Made by a program: the position numbers and the translations under genes. The notes under the pieces are model-generated. The model was not told where the DNA came from, did no database searches, and saw only the letters and a program-made list of their open reading frames with translations. A stretch of 64,000 bases of DNA, taken from positions 3,264,779 to 3,328,778 of the forward strand of contig NZ_CM001240.1 of NCBI RefSeq assembly GCF_000230835.1, written 5' to 3'. Position 1 is the stretch's first letter; the number at the start of each line of letters is the position of its first letter. This stretch comes from Clostridium sp. DL-VIII (GTDB taxonomy: Bacteria > Bacillota > Clostridia > Clostridiales > Clostridiaceae). Below, one piece after another: positions 54,666-64,000 of the stretch.

Positions 54666-56426
54666 TTAATCATAAGATATAGGGATCATAATATAAATTG
54701 CAGTTCCAATACCTAATTTACTGTTTATGCGGAGACCATAGTTTTCTCCATAAGTTAACTTAAGGCGTTTATTTGTATTAAATAAACCAATATGATTTGA
54801 GTGCTCTCCGTCGAAAGCTAACTTATCTTTTATTTCTTTTAGATCCATAGTATTAATTCCGATTCCATTATCAATGATAGCAAGAGTCAGTATATGATCT
54901 TTAAGTGATATTTTGATTTTTATCTTACCTTTACCGTCCTTATTGTTAATGCCATGATATATACAATTTTCAACTAAAGGCTGTATTAGTAATTTAATTG
55001 TAGATATAGCTTGCACATTTTCTTTGTAAGTCCATATCACATCAAATTTATCACAATATCTTACCATTTGAATATCAAGATAAGTTTTAGTGTATTTAAT
55101 TTCATCTCCAATAGAAACTTTACTTGAAGGTGCTGCTAAAGAATAATCGAGTATATCAGATAAGTTTTCTATCATTTTAATAGGGGCACTATGGCTTCCA
55201 GATACTTTTATTACTTCCCAATATATTGTATGCAGAGTATTATATAAAAAATGAGGATTTATTTGAGATTGCAGTGCAAGAAGTTCCATATTCTCTAATT
55301 TATATTTTCTTTCGGATAGCTGTACCTTTAGATAATGTTGTTCAATAAAAGTGGTAAGTAAGTTTTCTATAATATAGCTAAATTCATTTTTGGTATTGCT
55401 ACTTACTACGGGAAGAGTTTGATTATTCTTAGCTGAATCAATTATTGATATAATATTTCTAATTTGCTTATAGTTTCTCTTAGTCAGGTAGAAAGTTAAA
55501 ATCAACCCAGAAATAAATGAAATTAATAATAATATAATTGTATATTTACCTAATTTTATAGAAACATAATACAATATATCTTCTGGAACTACAGAGATGT
55601 AGTTCCAAGAAAATTTATCAGAATGAATAACTGATTTACTTAAGAATTTGTTTTCTGATGAAGAATATATTGTGTTAGTGTTTAAATTTGTAAGCTCTTT
55701 AATGTCAAAATTATTTATATTCTCGGAAGCTTGGCTGCTGACAATTTCAGTATTATTATCATCTAATATAAATATTTTTTGTTCTGGTGCAGTAACAGAT
55801 TTATTTAATAAATCCTGTATATAATCAGCTTTGATATTTAAAACTATTACACCATTATTTAAGGACATCCTCTTATAAATTGTTATAAGCTCTGTTCCTT
55901 GTTCCTCAAAATCGTATTGTTTTAAATTTCTTTTTTCTATCCACATTTTTATATTTGAGGGATGGCTTAAATAGCTATTATACCACGAATTATCAAAGAA
56001 ATTATTTAAGTTCGTTATACCATTATTGGTGGTACAAAATCTACCATTATCATTTTCATAATAAATATGTATAGAATAAATATACGGTTTTGAATTAGCA
56101 AATGAATTTAAAAAAAAGGAAGTTGTGTCTATGGCTGCCAAATCTGATGAATACAAAGTTTTCTTTTTTAAAACATTTTTTAGAGTTAGAGGCATATTTC
56201 CTGCACTATCAAATTGAATATTAAGTGTATCTATTTCATTGAAAATCAAGTCAATGTTAGTCTTTGCCTGGTTTAAAAGATCGATATTATTTTGGGTTGT
56301 TCGATCTTTAATATATCTTTGGGTTATGACTATTGATAGAGAACCGAGTATCAATGTAGGTATTAGTAGTGGAACTAAGAACATTAATAAGTTCTTTATA
56401 AAGAAGTTTTTATTCAAAAGAATCAT
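54666..56426 (-). CDS. Sensor histidine kinase, YesM type
   Basis: This 586-residue membrane kinase has helix 1 (about 10-32), an extracellular sensor domain (about 33-290), helix 2 (about 293-315), a HAMP-like linker, and a His_kinase domain with QSQINPHFLYNTLHTIYWEV (phospho-His). The HATPase domain has IQPLVENCIYHGI and DNGIGINTMDL. It starts at the ATG 56426, which overlaps the TGA of the response-regulator gene (TGATG), so translation is coupled. This class senses extracytoplasmic carbohydrate, usually with a solute-binding protein. The divergent xylan-oligosaccharide importer is the likely target. Confidence 0.92.
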   Translation of the reverse strand: MILLNKNFFIKNLLMFLVPLLIPTLILGSLSIVITQRYIKDRTTQNNIDLLNQAKTNIDLIFNEIDTLNIQFDSAGNMPLTLKNVLKKKTLYSSDLAAIDTTSFFLNSFANSKPYIYSIHIYYENDNGRFCTTNNGITNLNNFFDNSWYNSYLSHPSNIKMWIEKRNLKQYDFEEQGTELITIYKRMSLNNGVIVLNIKADYIQDLLNKSVTAPEQKIFILDDNNTEIVSSQASENINNFDIKELTNLNTNTIYSSSENKFLSKSVIHSDKFSWNYISVVPEDILYYVSIKLGKYTIILLLISFISGLILTFYLTKRNYKQIRNIISIIDSAKNNQTLPVVSSNTKNEFSYIIENLLTTFIEQHYLKVQLSERKYKLENMELLALQSQINPHFLYNTLHTIYWEVIKVSGSHSAPIKMIENLSDILDYSLAAPSSKVSIGDEIKYTKTYLDIQMVRYCDKFDVIWTYKENVQAISTIKLLIQPLVENCIYHGINNKDGKGKIKIKISLKDHILTLAIIDNGIGINTMDLKEIKDKLAFDGEHSNHIGLFNTNKRLKLTYGENYGLRINSKLGIGTAIYIMIPISYD

Positions 56427-57214
56427 CACCTTTCGGAAGGTTCAGGACCAATAGTATTTTTTTGATTTCTATATTCCTTAGGACTTTTGCCGTAATAGCC
56501 TCTAAAGGTTCTGGTAAAATTTTTTGTATTACTGTAACCGACCATCTCACTAACTTCATATGTTTTATATCTTATATCATTTAAAAGCTTGGCAGCACGA
56601 TTCATTTTAACCTTTATTAAATAATTAGAAAAACGTTCCCCAGTTTTTTGTTTAAAGAATTGACTTAAATAGTTAGGATTCATGTGAACTGCTTCAGCAA
56701 TATCTTCAAGCTTAGCATTTTTATAGTGTTCATTTACATAATTTTTAATAAATGAAATTATCTTTGAATCATAAGTTGACAAATCTTTGAAATCGTTTGC
56801 GTCTATATCGGAAATATAATTATTATTAAATAAGGCTTCGCTGTCTAACGCTTTTTTTAGGGAAGAGAATACTTCAAAAATTTCATTGTACTTTGAAGGC
56901 TTTACAATATAATCACTAACTCCATAAAGTAGGGCATTACGGGCATATTCAAAGTCTTTATAAGCACTTAAAAAAATAACTTTAATTTTAAGTTTACGGT
57001 TGAAGATTTCTTTTGCAAGCTCAATTCCATCTAAAAACGGCATTTTTATATCACAAAGAATTACATTTACAGGATTATTTAAAATGTACTGTAATGCAAG
57101 TTTCCCATTTTCAAGCTGATCAACAATTTCAAAGCCTAAATCACTCCATGGAAAATATCTACATAATAAATTTCTTGATTCATTTTCATCATCTACTACA
57201 AGTAATTTGTACAT
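56426..57214 (-). CDS. Response regulator with AraC-type DNA-binding domain, YesN type
   Basis: This 262-residue regulator has an N-terminal receiver domain (KLLVVDDENESR, phospho-acceptor Asp55 in VILCDIKMP, Lys in SDYIVKPSKY). The C-terminal AraC helix-turn-helix pair (about 155-250) has KLEDIAEAVHMNPNYLSQFF and EVSEMVGYSNTKNFTRTF. It is shorter than typical 500-residue YesN because the middle domain is missing. It is transcribed before, and overlaps by one base, its kinase gene. It probably activates the importer and aguA genes across the divergent intergenic region, where direct repeats are seen. Confidence 0.92.
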   Translation of the reverse strand: MYKLLVVDDENESRNLLCRYFPWSDLGFEIVDQLENGKLALQYILNNPVNVILCDIKMPFLDGIELAKEIFNRKLKIKVIFLSAYKDFEYARNALLYGVSDYIVKPSKYNEIFEVFSSLKKALDSEALFNNNYISDIDANDFKDLSTYDSKIISFIKNYVNEHYKNAKLEDIAEAVHMNPNYLSQFFKQKTGERFSNYLIKVKMNRAAKLLNDIRYKTYEVSEMVGYSNTKNFTRTFRGYYGKSPKEYRNQKNTIGPEPSER

Positions 57215-57628
57215 TATAAGTTTCCCCCTATTAATATATCTTTAAAGAGCTATGAGATTTAAAGATTCTAATAATAGCCTTAAATCTGATGCTTTTTAAA
57301 ATGAATGTAAATTGAATAACATACTTTGGATTATATTATTATAGAATCTATATAAATTTTACCATATAAAAGTAAAATTTCATATATAAAGCAACAATTG
57401 CGTTTGGGATTATGAGAAAGTGATTCTAATAATAAAAAAATGATGCTTTTTATAAGAAAAAGATACGTTTTAAATTTAGAAATAAAGAAGTTCTGTTATA
57501 AGGATACCATATATAATAATAGATAACTTATGAAATGATTTACATACATGTTAAAATAATAGTAAAGTTGCAGCAGTAAGTGAAATTTTAAGTGCATTTA
57601 TTACTGTATAAAATTAGGAGGGTTTCTA
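57215..57628. promoter_or_regulatory. Divergent control region of the aguA system with direct repeats
   Basis: In this 414-bp region, GATTCTAATAAT is followed by TGATGCTTTTTA twice in the same orientation: 57264-57275 plus 57287-57298, and 57422-57433 plus 57441-57452. The spacing between half-elements is 11 and 7 bases, and the two copies are 158 bases apart. They are candidate binding sites for the AraC-type response regulator. No confident -10/-35 was chosen. Confidence 0.5.
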
Positions 57629-58957
57629 ATGAAAAAGAAGTTTAAATTTATTGGCATTTTATGTGCTCTTGCAATTACTACAACAGTGTTTGTAGGTTGT
57701 GGTAATTCTACAAAAGAAGCAGCTACTAAAGATAGTAGCGAAGGAGGACAAGTAACTTTGAGATTTTCTTGGTGGGGCGGTGATGTACGTCATAAGGCAA
57801 CTTTAGAAGCTATAGATCTATATATGAAAAAAAACCCTAATGTAAAGATTGAAGCTGAATATGGTGGAGTTGATGGATATAATGATAAGTTATCAACTCA
57901 GTTAGGCAGTGGTACTGCACCAGATCTTATTCAAGTGGACAATCCCTGGATTTATGATTATGCAAAACAGGGAGAAATGTTTTATGACTTAAATGAGTTT
58001 AAAGACATAATTGATATGAGTGGTTTCGATAAGAAGTTTTTAGATGGTTATTGTACAATTGACGGAAAAATACAGGGATTGCCAATGGGACTAAATGCAG
58101 AAACCCTAATTTTTAATAAGGATATGCTAAATTCTGCTGGTATTGATTTAACTAAAGATTTGGATTGGGATAAATTAATTGAAGAAGGAAAGAAACTTCA
58201 TGAGCAAAATAGTAATAACTATTTAATTAATGCTGAGCAAAATAATTTGTTGGATTTTGTTATTATGCCATATGTAATTCAAAAAACTGGTGAGCAGTGG
58301 ATAAAAGATGATTATACAATGGGGTTTGATAAGGACACACTTACTCAAGCATTTGAACTTGAAAAGAAAATGTTTGATGAAGGGGTTCTGCAGCCAGCAG
58401 AGCAAAGCTTTACATTTAATCATAAGCCAGAAGAAAATACTGCATGGGCCAATAAACAATTTGGTGGTGCTTTTACTTGGGCAGCAGGACTTGGAGTAAT
58501 TGGTAAACCATTAGGAGACAGTGCAGATGTTACATTGGTTCCGGTACCTAAAGATGCAAAAAATTCAGGAGTATTAGTAAGACCTGCAACTTTACTTTGC
58601 ATTAATAAAAATTCACCTAACGCAAAGGAAGCCGCTAAATTTATGAACTTCTTCTTCAATGATAAGGAAGCAGCTGTAGCGTTAGGAGATGTCAGATCTA
58701 TACCTCCTGTAGAAGCCTCAAGGCAAGCAGCATTAGATGCAAAAAAAATAGATCCATTAGCAGTGAAAGCTGTTGATCCAGCAGCAAAAAATGCAGGATT
58801 AATATACAATGCTCCATCTAGCAATCAGGAATTAAGAAACATCTTAATAACTGAAATTGAAAACGTCGCTTATAAAAAATTTACCCCTGATCAAGCAGCA
58901 GATGACTTGATTAAACTTTATGACAGTAAGTTAAAAGAATTGAAGAGTTCAAATTAA
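57629..58957 (+). CDS. Sugar ABC transporter substrate-binding lipoprotein (xylo/aldouronic-oligosaccharide type)
   Basis: This 442-residue solute-binding protein of family 1 has a lipobox VGCG (Cys at about 24) after a 23-residue signal. Landmarks are LRFSWWGGDVRHKATLEAID, PDLIQVDNPWIYDYA and GLPMGLNAETLIFNKDML. It captures an oligosaccharide for the two permeases downstream. The adjacent GH67 gene suggests a glucuronic-acid-decorated xylo-oligosaccharide (inference). AGGAGGG precedes the ATG. A long hairpin follows the stop codon. Confidence 0.9.
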   Translation: MKKKFKFIGILCALAITTTVFVGCGNSTKEAATKDSSEGGQVTLRFSWWGGDVRHKATLEAIDLYMKKNPNVKIEAEYGGVDGYNDKLSTQLGSGTAPDLIQVDNPWIYDYAKQGEMFYDLNEFKDIIDMSGFDKKFLDGYCTIDGKIQGLPMGLNAETLIFNKDMLNSAGIDLTKDLDWDKLIEEGKKLHEQNSNNYLINAEQNNLLDFVIMPYVIQKTGEQWIKDDYTMGFDKDTLTQAFELEKKMFDEGVLQPAEQSFTFNHKPEENTAWANKQFGGAFTWAAGLGVIGKPLGDSADVTLVPVPKDAKNSGVLVRPATLLCINKNSPNAKEAAKFMNFFFNDKEAAVALGDVRSIPPVEASRQAALDAKKIDPLAVKAVDPAAKNAGLIYNAPSSNQELRNILITEIENVAYKKFTPDQAADDLIKLYDSKLKELKSSN

Positions 58958-58992
58958 AGTTTAATTAATTAAGATCTAGTAAAGTTGTTTGG

Positions 58993-59075
58993 AAAGCTCC
59001 AGCAAGCACTTTTAACTCAATTAATCATTTTATTGTTTATAATGAAGGATTAATATATTATGCTGGAGTTTTTCT
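58993..59075 (+). terminator. Intra-operon two-tier hairpin after the binding-protein gene
   Basis: The outer stem CTCCAGCA (58997-59004) / TGCTGGAG (59061-59068) is extended by A-T pairs and followed by T5. The inner stem ATTAATC (59020-59026) / GATTAAT (59048-59054) sits within the loop. It probably attenuates transcription into the permease genes, like the hairpin at 19332. Confidence 0.65.
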
Positions 59076-59134
59076 TAAATAGATAATTAGCTATCTTAAT
59101 AGACTAATTTAAAATAAGGTTAGGAGGTTTATAC

Positions 59135-60070
59135 GTGGAACAAAGTACTGTTATAAAAGTAGAAAATAGTCCTATTCATAGAAAAAGTAAGGTACTAAAA
59201 AAATATACAGGATTACTATACATAGCCCCATGGCTATTAGGTTTTCTAGGGTTTCAATTATATCCTTTGATTTCATCATTTTATTATTCATTCACTAATT
59301 TGGGCTTAAGTGGAAGAGCAAAGTTTGTTGGTTTGACTAATTATATAAATGCTTTAACAATTGATCATGAGTTTTGGAACTCATTAAAGGTAACAGTAAT
59401 ATATGTATTTACATCAGTCCCTGCAAAGTTAGCGTTTGCATTATTAATTGCTATGATTTTAAATTCAAAATTAAAATTTATAAATGCTTTTAGAACTATA
59501 TATTATATTCCATCTATACTTGGGGGAAGTGTAGCTGTTTCTGTATTATGGAGATTCTTGTTTATGAAGGAAGGCACAGTAAATCAGCTTTTAGCTATAT
59601 TTTCAATACAACCTCAGGATTGGATAGGAAGTCCTCATTTGGCGTTATTTACCTTGGATATTCTTGCTGTATGGCAGTTTGGTTCTTCAATGGTATTGTT
59701 TCTTGCTGGCTTGAAACAGATACCACAGGAACTATATGAGGCTGGAATAATGGATGGCGCAACAAAGATTAGAATGTTTTTTACAATCACTTTACCAATG
59801 CTAACTCCAATAGTATTTTTCAATATTATTATGCAGTTAGTAGGAGCTTTTCAGGAATTTACATCTGCTTTTGTAATTACAGGTGGAGGGCCTATGCAAT
59901 CAACTTATTTATATGGAATGAAGCTATATATAGAAGGATTTAGATATTTTAAAATGGGATATGCATCTTCATTATCTTGGATTTTGTTTATAGTAATCTT
60001 GATATTCACAGGTATAATATTTAAAACTTCAAGTAAGTGGGTTTATTATGATGATGGGGGTAAATTTTAA
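59135..60070 (+). CDS. Sugar ABC transporter permease (LacF/MalF type)
   Basis: This 311-residue pore subunit has about six helices: GLLYIAPWLLGFLGFQLYPL as first helix and the EAA loop at EAGIMDGATKIRMFFTITLP. The start is GTG at 59135, eight bases after GGAGG. The next permease begins on its stop codon (TAATG overlap), so the two subunits are translationally coupled. Confidence 0.91.
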   Translation: MEQSTVIKVENSPIHRKSKVLKKYTGLLYIAPWLLGFLGFQLYPLISSFYYSFTNLGLSGRAKFVGLTNYINALTIDHEFWNSLKVTVIYVFTSVPAKLAFALLIAMILNSKLKFINAFRTIYYIPSILGGSVAVSVLWRFLFMKEGTVNQLLAIFSIQPQDWIGSPHLALFTLDILAVWQFGSSMVLFLAGLKQIPQELYEAGIMDGATKIRMFFTITLPMLTPIVFFNIIMQLVGAFQEFTSAFVITGGGPMQSTYLYGMKLYIEGFRYFKMGYASSLSWILFIVILIFTGIIFKTSSKWVYYDDGGKF

Positions 60071-60912
60071 TGAAAAATAGATCAAGAAGTAAAATTTTCA
60101 GATATATAATTTTAGTAGCAGTAGGAATAATTATGATTTATCCGGTTGTATGGCTTTTCTTTGCTTCCTTTAAAAGCAATGAAGAATTATTTGGGTCAGC
60201 AGCGTTAATTCCTAAGAATTTTATATGGGACTCGTATGCTCAAGGCTGGAAAGGGACAGGCCAATATGGATATAGTACCTTTTTTATTAACACTATAAAG
60301 CTTGTTATACCAACTGTATTATTTACAGTATTATCTAGTGCTGTGGTGGCTTATGGTTTTGCAAGATTTAAGTTTCCATTCAAAAAGATATTATTTGCGC
60401 TTATGTTATCTACACTTATGCTACCAAATGCTGTAGTTATCATTCCTAAATATATGCTGTTTAGAGATCTAGGCTGGATTGATAGTTATAATCCTTTTAT
60501 TGTGCCTGCAATTTTTGCAGGATATCCATTTTTTATTTTTATGTTGGTTCAGTTTTTTAGAGGACTACCAACAGAACTTGATGAAGCAGCAATAATTGAT
60601 GGGTGCAATTCCTTTACTATATTTACAAAGATTATATTACCGCTTTCTAAGCCCGCATTAATCTCTGCAGGAATATTCCAATTTATGTGGACTTGGAATG
60701 ATTTCTTTAATTCATTGGTTTACATTAACAGTGTTAAGAAATTAACTCTGCCTTTAGCACTTAGAATATCCCTTGATTCATCAGCTTCAGCGGTTCCATG
60801 GAATCAAATAATGGCTATGGCGCTGGTAAGCATAATACCTTGTATATTAGTATTCTTCTTCGCTCAAAAATATTTCGTAGAAGGAATTGCTACAACAGGT
60901 ATGAAGAGTTAG
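60070..60912 (+). CDS. Sugar ABC transporter permease (MalG type)
   Basis: This 280-residue second pore subunit has about six helices, EAA loop DEAAIIDGCNSFTIFTKIIL and the C-terminus FVEGIATTGMKS. It overlaps the preceding stop codon by one base. No ATPase gene follows. A terminator-like hairpin lies between it and aguA, so aguA may be expressed partly by read-through or from its own promoter. Confidence 0.91.
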   Translation: MKNRSRSKIFRYIILVAVGIIMIYPVVWLFFASFKSNEELFGSAALIPKNFIWDSYAQGWKGTGQYGYSTFFINTIKLVIPTVLFTVLSSAVVAYGFARFKFPFKKILFALMLSTLMLPNAVVIIPKYMLFRDLGWIDSYNPFIVPAIFAGYPFFIFMLVQFFRGLPTELDEAAIIDGCNSFTIFTKIILPLSKPALISAGIFQFMWTWNDFFNSLVYINSVKKLTLPLALRISLDSSASAVPWNQIMAMALVSIIPCILVFFFAQKYFVEGIATTGMKS

Positions 60913-60933
60913 AAAGAAATCGTTATAAAATAG

Positions 60934-60976
60934 CAAAAGTATAGTTGAGGTATGATAGCTATGCTTTTGTTTGTTA
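60934..60976 (+). terminator. Hairpin terminator/attenuator before aguA
   Basis: CAAAAGTATAG (60934-60944) pairs with CTATGCTTTTG (60959-60969; one mismatch) around a 14-base loop, followed by TTTGTT. It is moderate in strength. Confidence 0.6.
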
Positions 60977-61125
60977 TGAATATTTAACTTTAAATTTAGA
61001 AATATGTAGCGGCTTACTATACGCTATGCATTTTTCAAATGTAGAATTTGGAATAGTACTTTTTGAATTTCGATAAAAATTATTGATTATTAAATATCAA
61101 ATGTAAATGAGAGGTTAGATAAGAT

Positions 61126-63201
61126 ATGAAAGAAGTATTAAACGATACAAGTAAAATGTATGATTGTTGGTTAGATTATAGAAAAAGTCAGAGTATTGAT
61201 TTATATAAGGAGTATGTGGATTTATTTAAGTATATTTTGGTGAAAAGCAACAATTCAGTGATTTATACAGCGGTAAATGAGTTAAAAACAGCTATAACTA
61301 AGTTCTTTGAAAATATGCCAATAATCTGTAGTTCTGCTCCAAAGGCTTCTTATATGTTTCTAGGTACAATAGAAGATTTAAGCAATAGTGATTTATATTC
61401 TAATATAAATCGTGAACTTTTACAGGAAGGTTTCTGTATATCACTACAATCTGTGGAAAATAAAGAGGTGCTTTATATAGTAGGAAAGGATGAAAATGGA
61501 GCACTTTATGGAGTATTTCATTTTATTAGAGGGCTTTATATAGGAAAGTCTTTACCTGAGATAGAGTCTATTGAAAATCCAAGGAATGCATTAAGAATAA
61601 TAAATCAATGGGACAATATGAATGGAGAAATTGAAAGAGGATATGCTGGGAAATCTATATTTTTTAAGAATAATAATATAGTAAGTGAATTTAGTAGAAT
61701 TAAAGATTATGCTCGACTATTAGCATCTATTTGTATTAATGGAATATCTATCAATAATGTAAATGTACATGAATATGAAACTAAACTTATAACAAAAGAA
61801 TATTTGCCTCAGGTAGCTAAAGTAGCTGAGGTATTTAGAAATTATGGAATCAAACTATACCTAAGTGTAAATTTTGCAGCACCTGTTGAATTAGGTGAAC
61901 TTGAAACAGCTGATCCTGTAAATACAGAGGTTATGGAATGGTGGAAAGAAAAAGCGAAGGAGATATATGATTATATACCTAATTTTGGAGGCTTTCTTGT
62001 AAAAGCAGATTCAGAATTTAGACCAGGTCCTTTTACTTATGGACGTAATCATGCAGAAGGTGCAAATATGTTAGCACAGGCACTAAAGCCCTATAATGGA
62101 ATTGTTATTTGGAGATGTTTTGTATACAACTGTTTACTTGATTGGAGAGATCGCTCTAAGGATAGGGCAAAGGCTGCTTATGAAAACTTCAAACCACTGG
62201 ATGGAAAGTTTTTAGATAATGTTGTCTTACAAATAAAATATGGACCTATGGATTTTCAAATAAGAGAAGCAGTATCCCCATTATTTGGAGCTATGGAAGA
62301 AACTAATGAATTTATGGAATTTCAAATTACACAAGAGTATACTGGTCAGCAAAAGCATCTATGTTATCTTGTACCTTTATGGAAGGAATGCTTAGATTTT
62401 GATACTTATGCAAAAGGTAAGGGATCAGAAGTTAAAAAAGTAGTATCTGGCAGTTTATTTAATAGTAAATACGGTGGAATAGCTGGAGTTTCTAATATAG
62501 GTGATAGTTTCTGTTGGACCGGACATCCTTTAGCACAAGCTAATTTATATGGATTTGGAAGGCTCACATGGAATCCTGATTTTAGTGCTTTGGATATAAC
62601 AAAAGAATGGATTAAGCTGACTTTTGCATGTGATGAAGAATGTGAAGAAATAATAATTTCTATGTTGCTTAAATCTAGAGAGATATATGAAAAGTATACT
62701 AGTCCATTAGGTATAGGGTGGATGGTAAACCCTAATCATCATTATGGTCCAAGTGTAGATGGGTATGAATATTCTCTTTGGGGCACTTATCATTATGCTG
62801 ATTTTAAAGCCTTAGGGGTAGATCGAACAGCTGCCACTGGAACTGCATATACGCTGCAGTATAAGGAACCTGTAGCAAAGATGTATGAATCCTTGGAAAG
62901 CTGCCCAGAAGAACTTTTATTATTCTTTCACCATGTTCCTTACACCTATAAGTTGAGTACAGGAAAGACTGTGATTCAGCATATATATGACACTCATTTT
63001 GAAGGAGTTGAGGAAGTCAAAGGCTTTAAAAAAAATTGGCTAAGATTAAAAGAGCACATTAATGATGAGATATTTAATGCAGTGTTAGAAAAGCTGGATA
63101 TACAAATAAAAGATGCAAAGGAATGGAGAGACGTGGTAAATACTTATTTTTACAGAAAGACAGGAATTAAGGATAGTAAAAATAGAAGGATTTATGAATA
63201 G
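61126..63201 (+). CDS. aguA: GH67 alpha-glucuronidase
   Basis: This 691-residue intracellular enzyme (no signal peptide) removes 4-O-methyl-glucuronic or glucuronic acid from the non-reducing end of xylo-oligosaccharides. The N-terminal domain (about 1-140) precedes the barrel, which starts [20 protein letters not shown]. Catalytic residues are the acid Glu297 ([10 protein letters not shown]), with Asp376 ([10 protein letters not shown]) and Glu404 (ITQEYTGQ) as the base pair; the 28-residue spacing equals that of the Cellvibrio enzyme. The C-terminal dimerisation domain is complete. GAGAGG precedes the ATG. With the upstream importer it forms an aldouronate utilisation unit. Confidence 0.96.
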   Translation: MKEVLNDTSKMYDCWLDYRKSQSIDLYKEYVDLFKYILVKSNNSVIYTAVNELKTAITKFFENMPIICSSAPKASYMFLGTIEDLSNSDLYSNINRELLQEGFCISLQSVENKEVLYIVGKDENGALYGVFHFIRGLYIGKSLPEIESIENPRNALRIINQWDNMNGEIERGYAGKSIFFKNNNIVSEFSRIKDYARLLASICINGISINNVNVHEYETKLITKEYLPQVAKVAEVFRNYGIKLYLSVNFAAPVELGELETADPVNTEVMEWWKEKAKEIYDYIPNFGGFLVKADSEFRPGPFTYGRNHAEGANMLAQALKPYNGIVIWRCFVYNCLLDWRDRSKDRAKAAYENFKPLDGKFLDNVVLQIKYGPMDFQIREAVSPLFGAMEETNEFMEFQITQEYTGQQKHLCYLVPLWKECLDFDTYAKGKGSEVKKVVSGSLFNSKYGGIAGVSNIGDSFCWTGHPLAQANLYGFGRLTWNPDFSALDITKEWIKLTFACDEECEEIIISMLLKSREIYEKYTSPLGIGWMVNPNHHYGPSVDGYEYSLWGTYHYADFKALGVDRTAATGTAYTLQYKEPVAKMYESLESCPEELLLFFHHVPYTYKLSTGKTVIQHIYDTHFEGVEEVKGFKKNWLRLKEHINDEIFNAVLEKLDIQIKDAKEWRDVVNTYFYRKTGIKDSKNRRIYE

Positions 63202-63235
63202 TAATATATAGTTTATCAAGAGAAGAGGTGTTTGT

Positions 63236-64000
63236 ATGGATAATCAATATTATAATATTAAGAAAATAATGGATGGAGTATATCATATAAGCGATCCGAA
63301 CAAGATATGCTGCACCTTAATAGTAGGAAGTAAAAAATCATTATTATTTGATACAGGTTATGGTATTGGAAACTTAAAACAAGTAGTTGAATCAATAACA
63401 GATTTATCTATTATTGTGATTAATAGCCATGGTCACCTTGACCACATGGGAGGGAATTATCAATTTAATGAAGTATACATTCATGAAGATGATATAGCCT
63501 TAGTAAAGGATATTCTATTATCAGACAAGAGAAATAAAACTATTGATAATTATAAGAAAAATGCAATGCTTCCAAGAGATTTTAAAGAAGAAGATTATGT
63601 AAATAGGCTTTATAAGATAGATTATATTCCGGTAGAAGAAGGACAAGTATTTGACTTAGGAAGATATGAGCTTGAAGTAATTTATTGTACAGGGCATACT
63701 GCTGGCTGTATTTCACTAATTGACAGAAAGAATAAGTTACTGCTTTCAGGGGATACAATATTACAGCATGTATGGATGTTTCTAAAAGAAAGTAAAAACA
63801 TAAGTGAATATCTCAATAGCCTTGAAAAGTTAAATAAATTAGAGTTTGATATTAATGTTACTTCTCATTCTGCTGAACTTTATAGCAAAGTATTATTAAA
63901 TAGGCTGATTCATTGCGTTAATAATATTGATGTTTCTAAAAGTACACCGTATTTTAATGAAGCATACCCTTATGAAGCATTTATGTATTTTGAGGGTGGA
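63236..64000 (+). CDS. Metallo-beta-lactamase-fold hydrolase, 3'-truncated by window edge
   Basis: The first 255 codons are open to the window end. The fold's metal motifs are visible: INSHGHLDHMGG (HxHxDH), TGHTAGCISL and LLLSGDTIL. It starts MDNQYYNIKKIMDGVYHISD with AAGAGGTG upstream, 34 bases after aguA, so it is probably in the same operon. It may be a lactonase- or esterase-like enzyme acting on a sugar derivative, but the substrate cannot be read from sequence. Residues beyond 255 lie outside the window. Confidence 0.88.
   Translation, partial: MDNQYYNIKKIMDGVYHISDPNKICCTLIVGSKKSLLFDTGYGIGNLKQVVESITDLSIIVINSHGHLDHMGGNYQFNEVYIHEDDIALVKDILLSDKRNKTIDNYKKNAMLPRDFKEEDYVNRLYKIDYIPVEEGQVFDLGRYELEVIYCTGHTAGCISLIDRKNKLLLSGDTILQHVWMFLKESKNISEYLNSLEKLNKLEFDINVTSHSAELYSKVLLNRLIHCVNNIDVSKSTPYFNEAYPYEAFMYFEGG

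Noticed and set aside
58420..58824. A 134-codon minus-strand frame inside the second binding-protein gene
   Set aside because: It is fully antisense to a well-conserved solute-binding protein, Ala/Leu-rich as expected from the codon complement, with no start signals.

Overview
The window is low-GC, AT-rich DNA from a Firmicute, most likely Clostridium sensu stricto (cluster I). The best marker is the alcohol dehydrogenase at 52503-53558. It keeps the C37/H59/D150 zinc site and the S199/R200/Y218 NADP-specificity residues of the Clostridium beijerinckii secondary alcohol dehydrogenase, and the whole sequence is closely similar as I recall that enzyme. AGGAGG-type ribosome sites, lipobox sugar-binding proteins, a collagen-like spore-surface type protein and cell-wall-binding YY/GW repeats fit the same group. 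I saw no rRNA, tRNA, CRISPR array, transposase or phage module.

Layout. 1-1949: 3' end of an RND efflux pump. 1989-13828: a mixed region with two MglB-like sugar-binding proteins that have no transporter next to them, a secreted clan GH-A glycosidase, a DUF1919 protein, a collagen-like protein, a GNAT, a guanylate-kinase-like protein, a 3-methyladenine glycosylase, a secreted 24-residue-repeat protein, a DTW-domain tRNA enzyme and an aldo/keto reductase with a ferredoxin tail. Decayed gene pieces lie between these genes. 13869-16633: a broken TetR regulator followed by a broken rifampicin-phosphotransferase/PEP-synthase-like gene. 16708-25174: an AraC regulator, a sugar ABC importer (binding protein and two permeases), a GH36 alpha-galactosidase and a second copy of the secreted glycosidase whose C-terminal ricin-type (CBM13) module is out of frame. 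25391-27842: a LUD-domain protein, a lone AAA ATPase and an orphan Cas2-like protein.

28062-41330 is a Wzx/Wzy-type exopolysaccharide cluster: chain-length protein, tyrosine kinase and PHP phosphatase, priming sugar transferase, UDP-glucose dehydrogenase, a two-piece PssD/PssE-type glycosyltransferase, four further glycosyltransferases, a polymerase-like membrane protein and a flippase. It is divided by a strong terminator at 35031 and contains a 137-bp nested palindrome at 33704-33840. A MacB-like ABC protein, a 1485-residue double 5'-nucleotidase with a wall-binding tail and a PrsW-type membrane protease follow (41349-49188).

49339-54536: a GNAT, an AnfO-like protein paired with a coiled-coil DUF2325-like protein, the alcohol dehydrogenase and a phosphoglycerate mutase. 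54666-64000: a YesM/YesN-type two-component system divergent from an ABC importer, a GH67 alpha-glucuronidase (aguA) and the start of a metallo-beta-lactamase-fold gene, together a glucuronoxylan-oligosaccharide uptake and breakdown system. Neither ABC importer has its own ATPase gene here, so both probably share a general MsmX-type ATPase encoded elsewhere (inference). Several starts were moved downstream of the longest possible ORF because a Shine-Dalgarno sequence at normal spacing selects an internal start codon.
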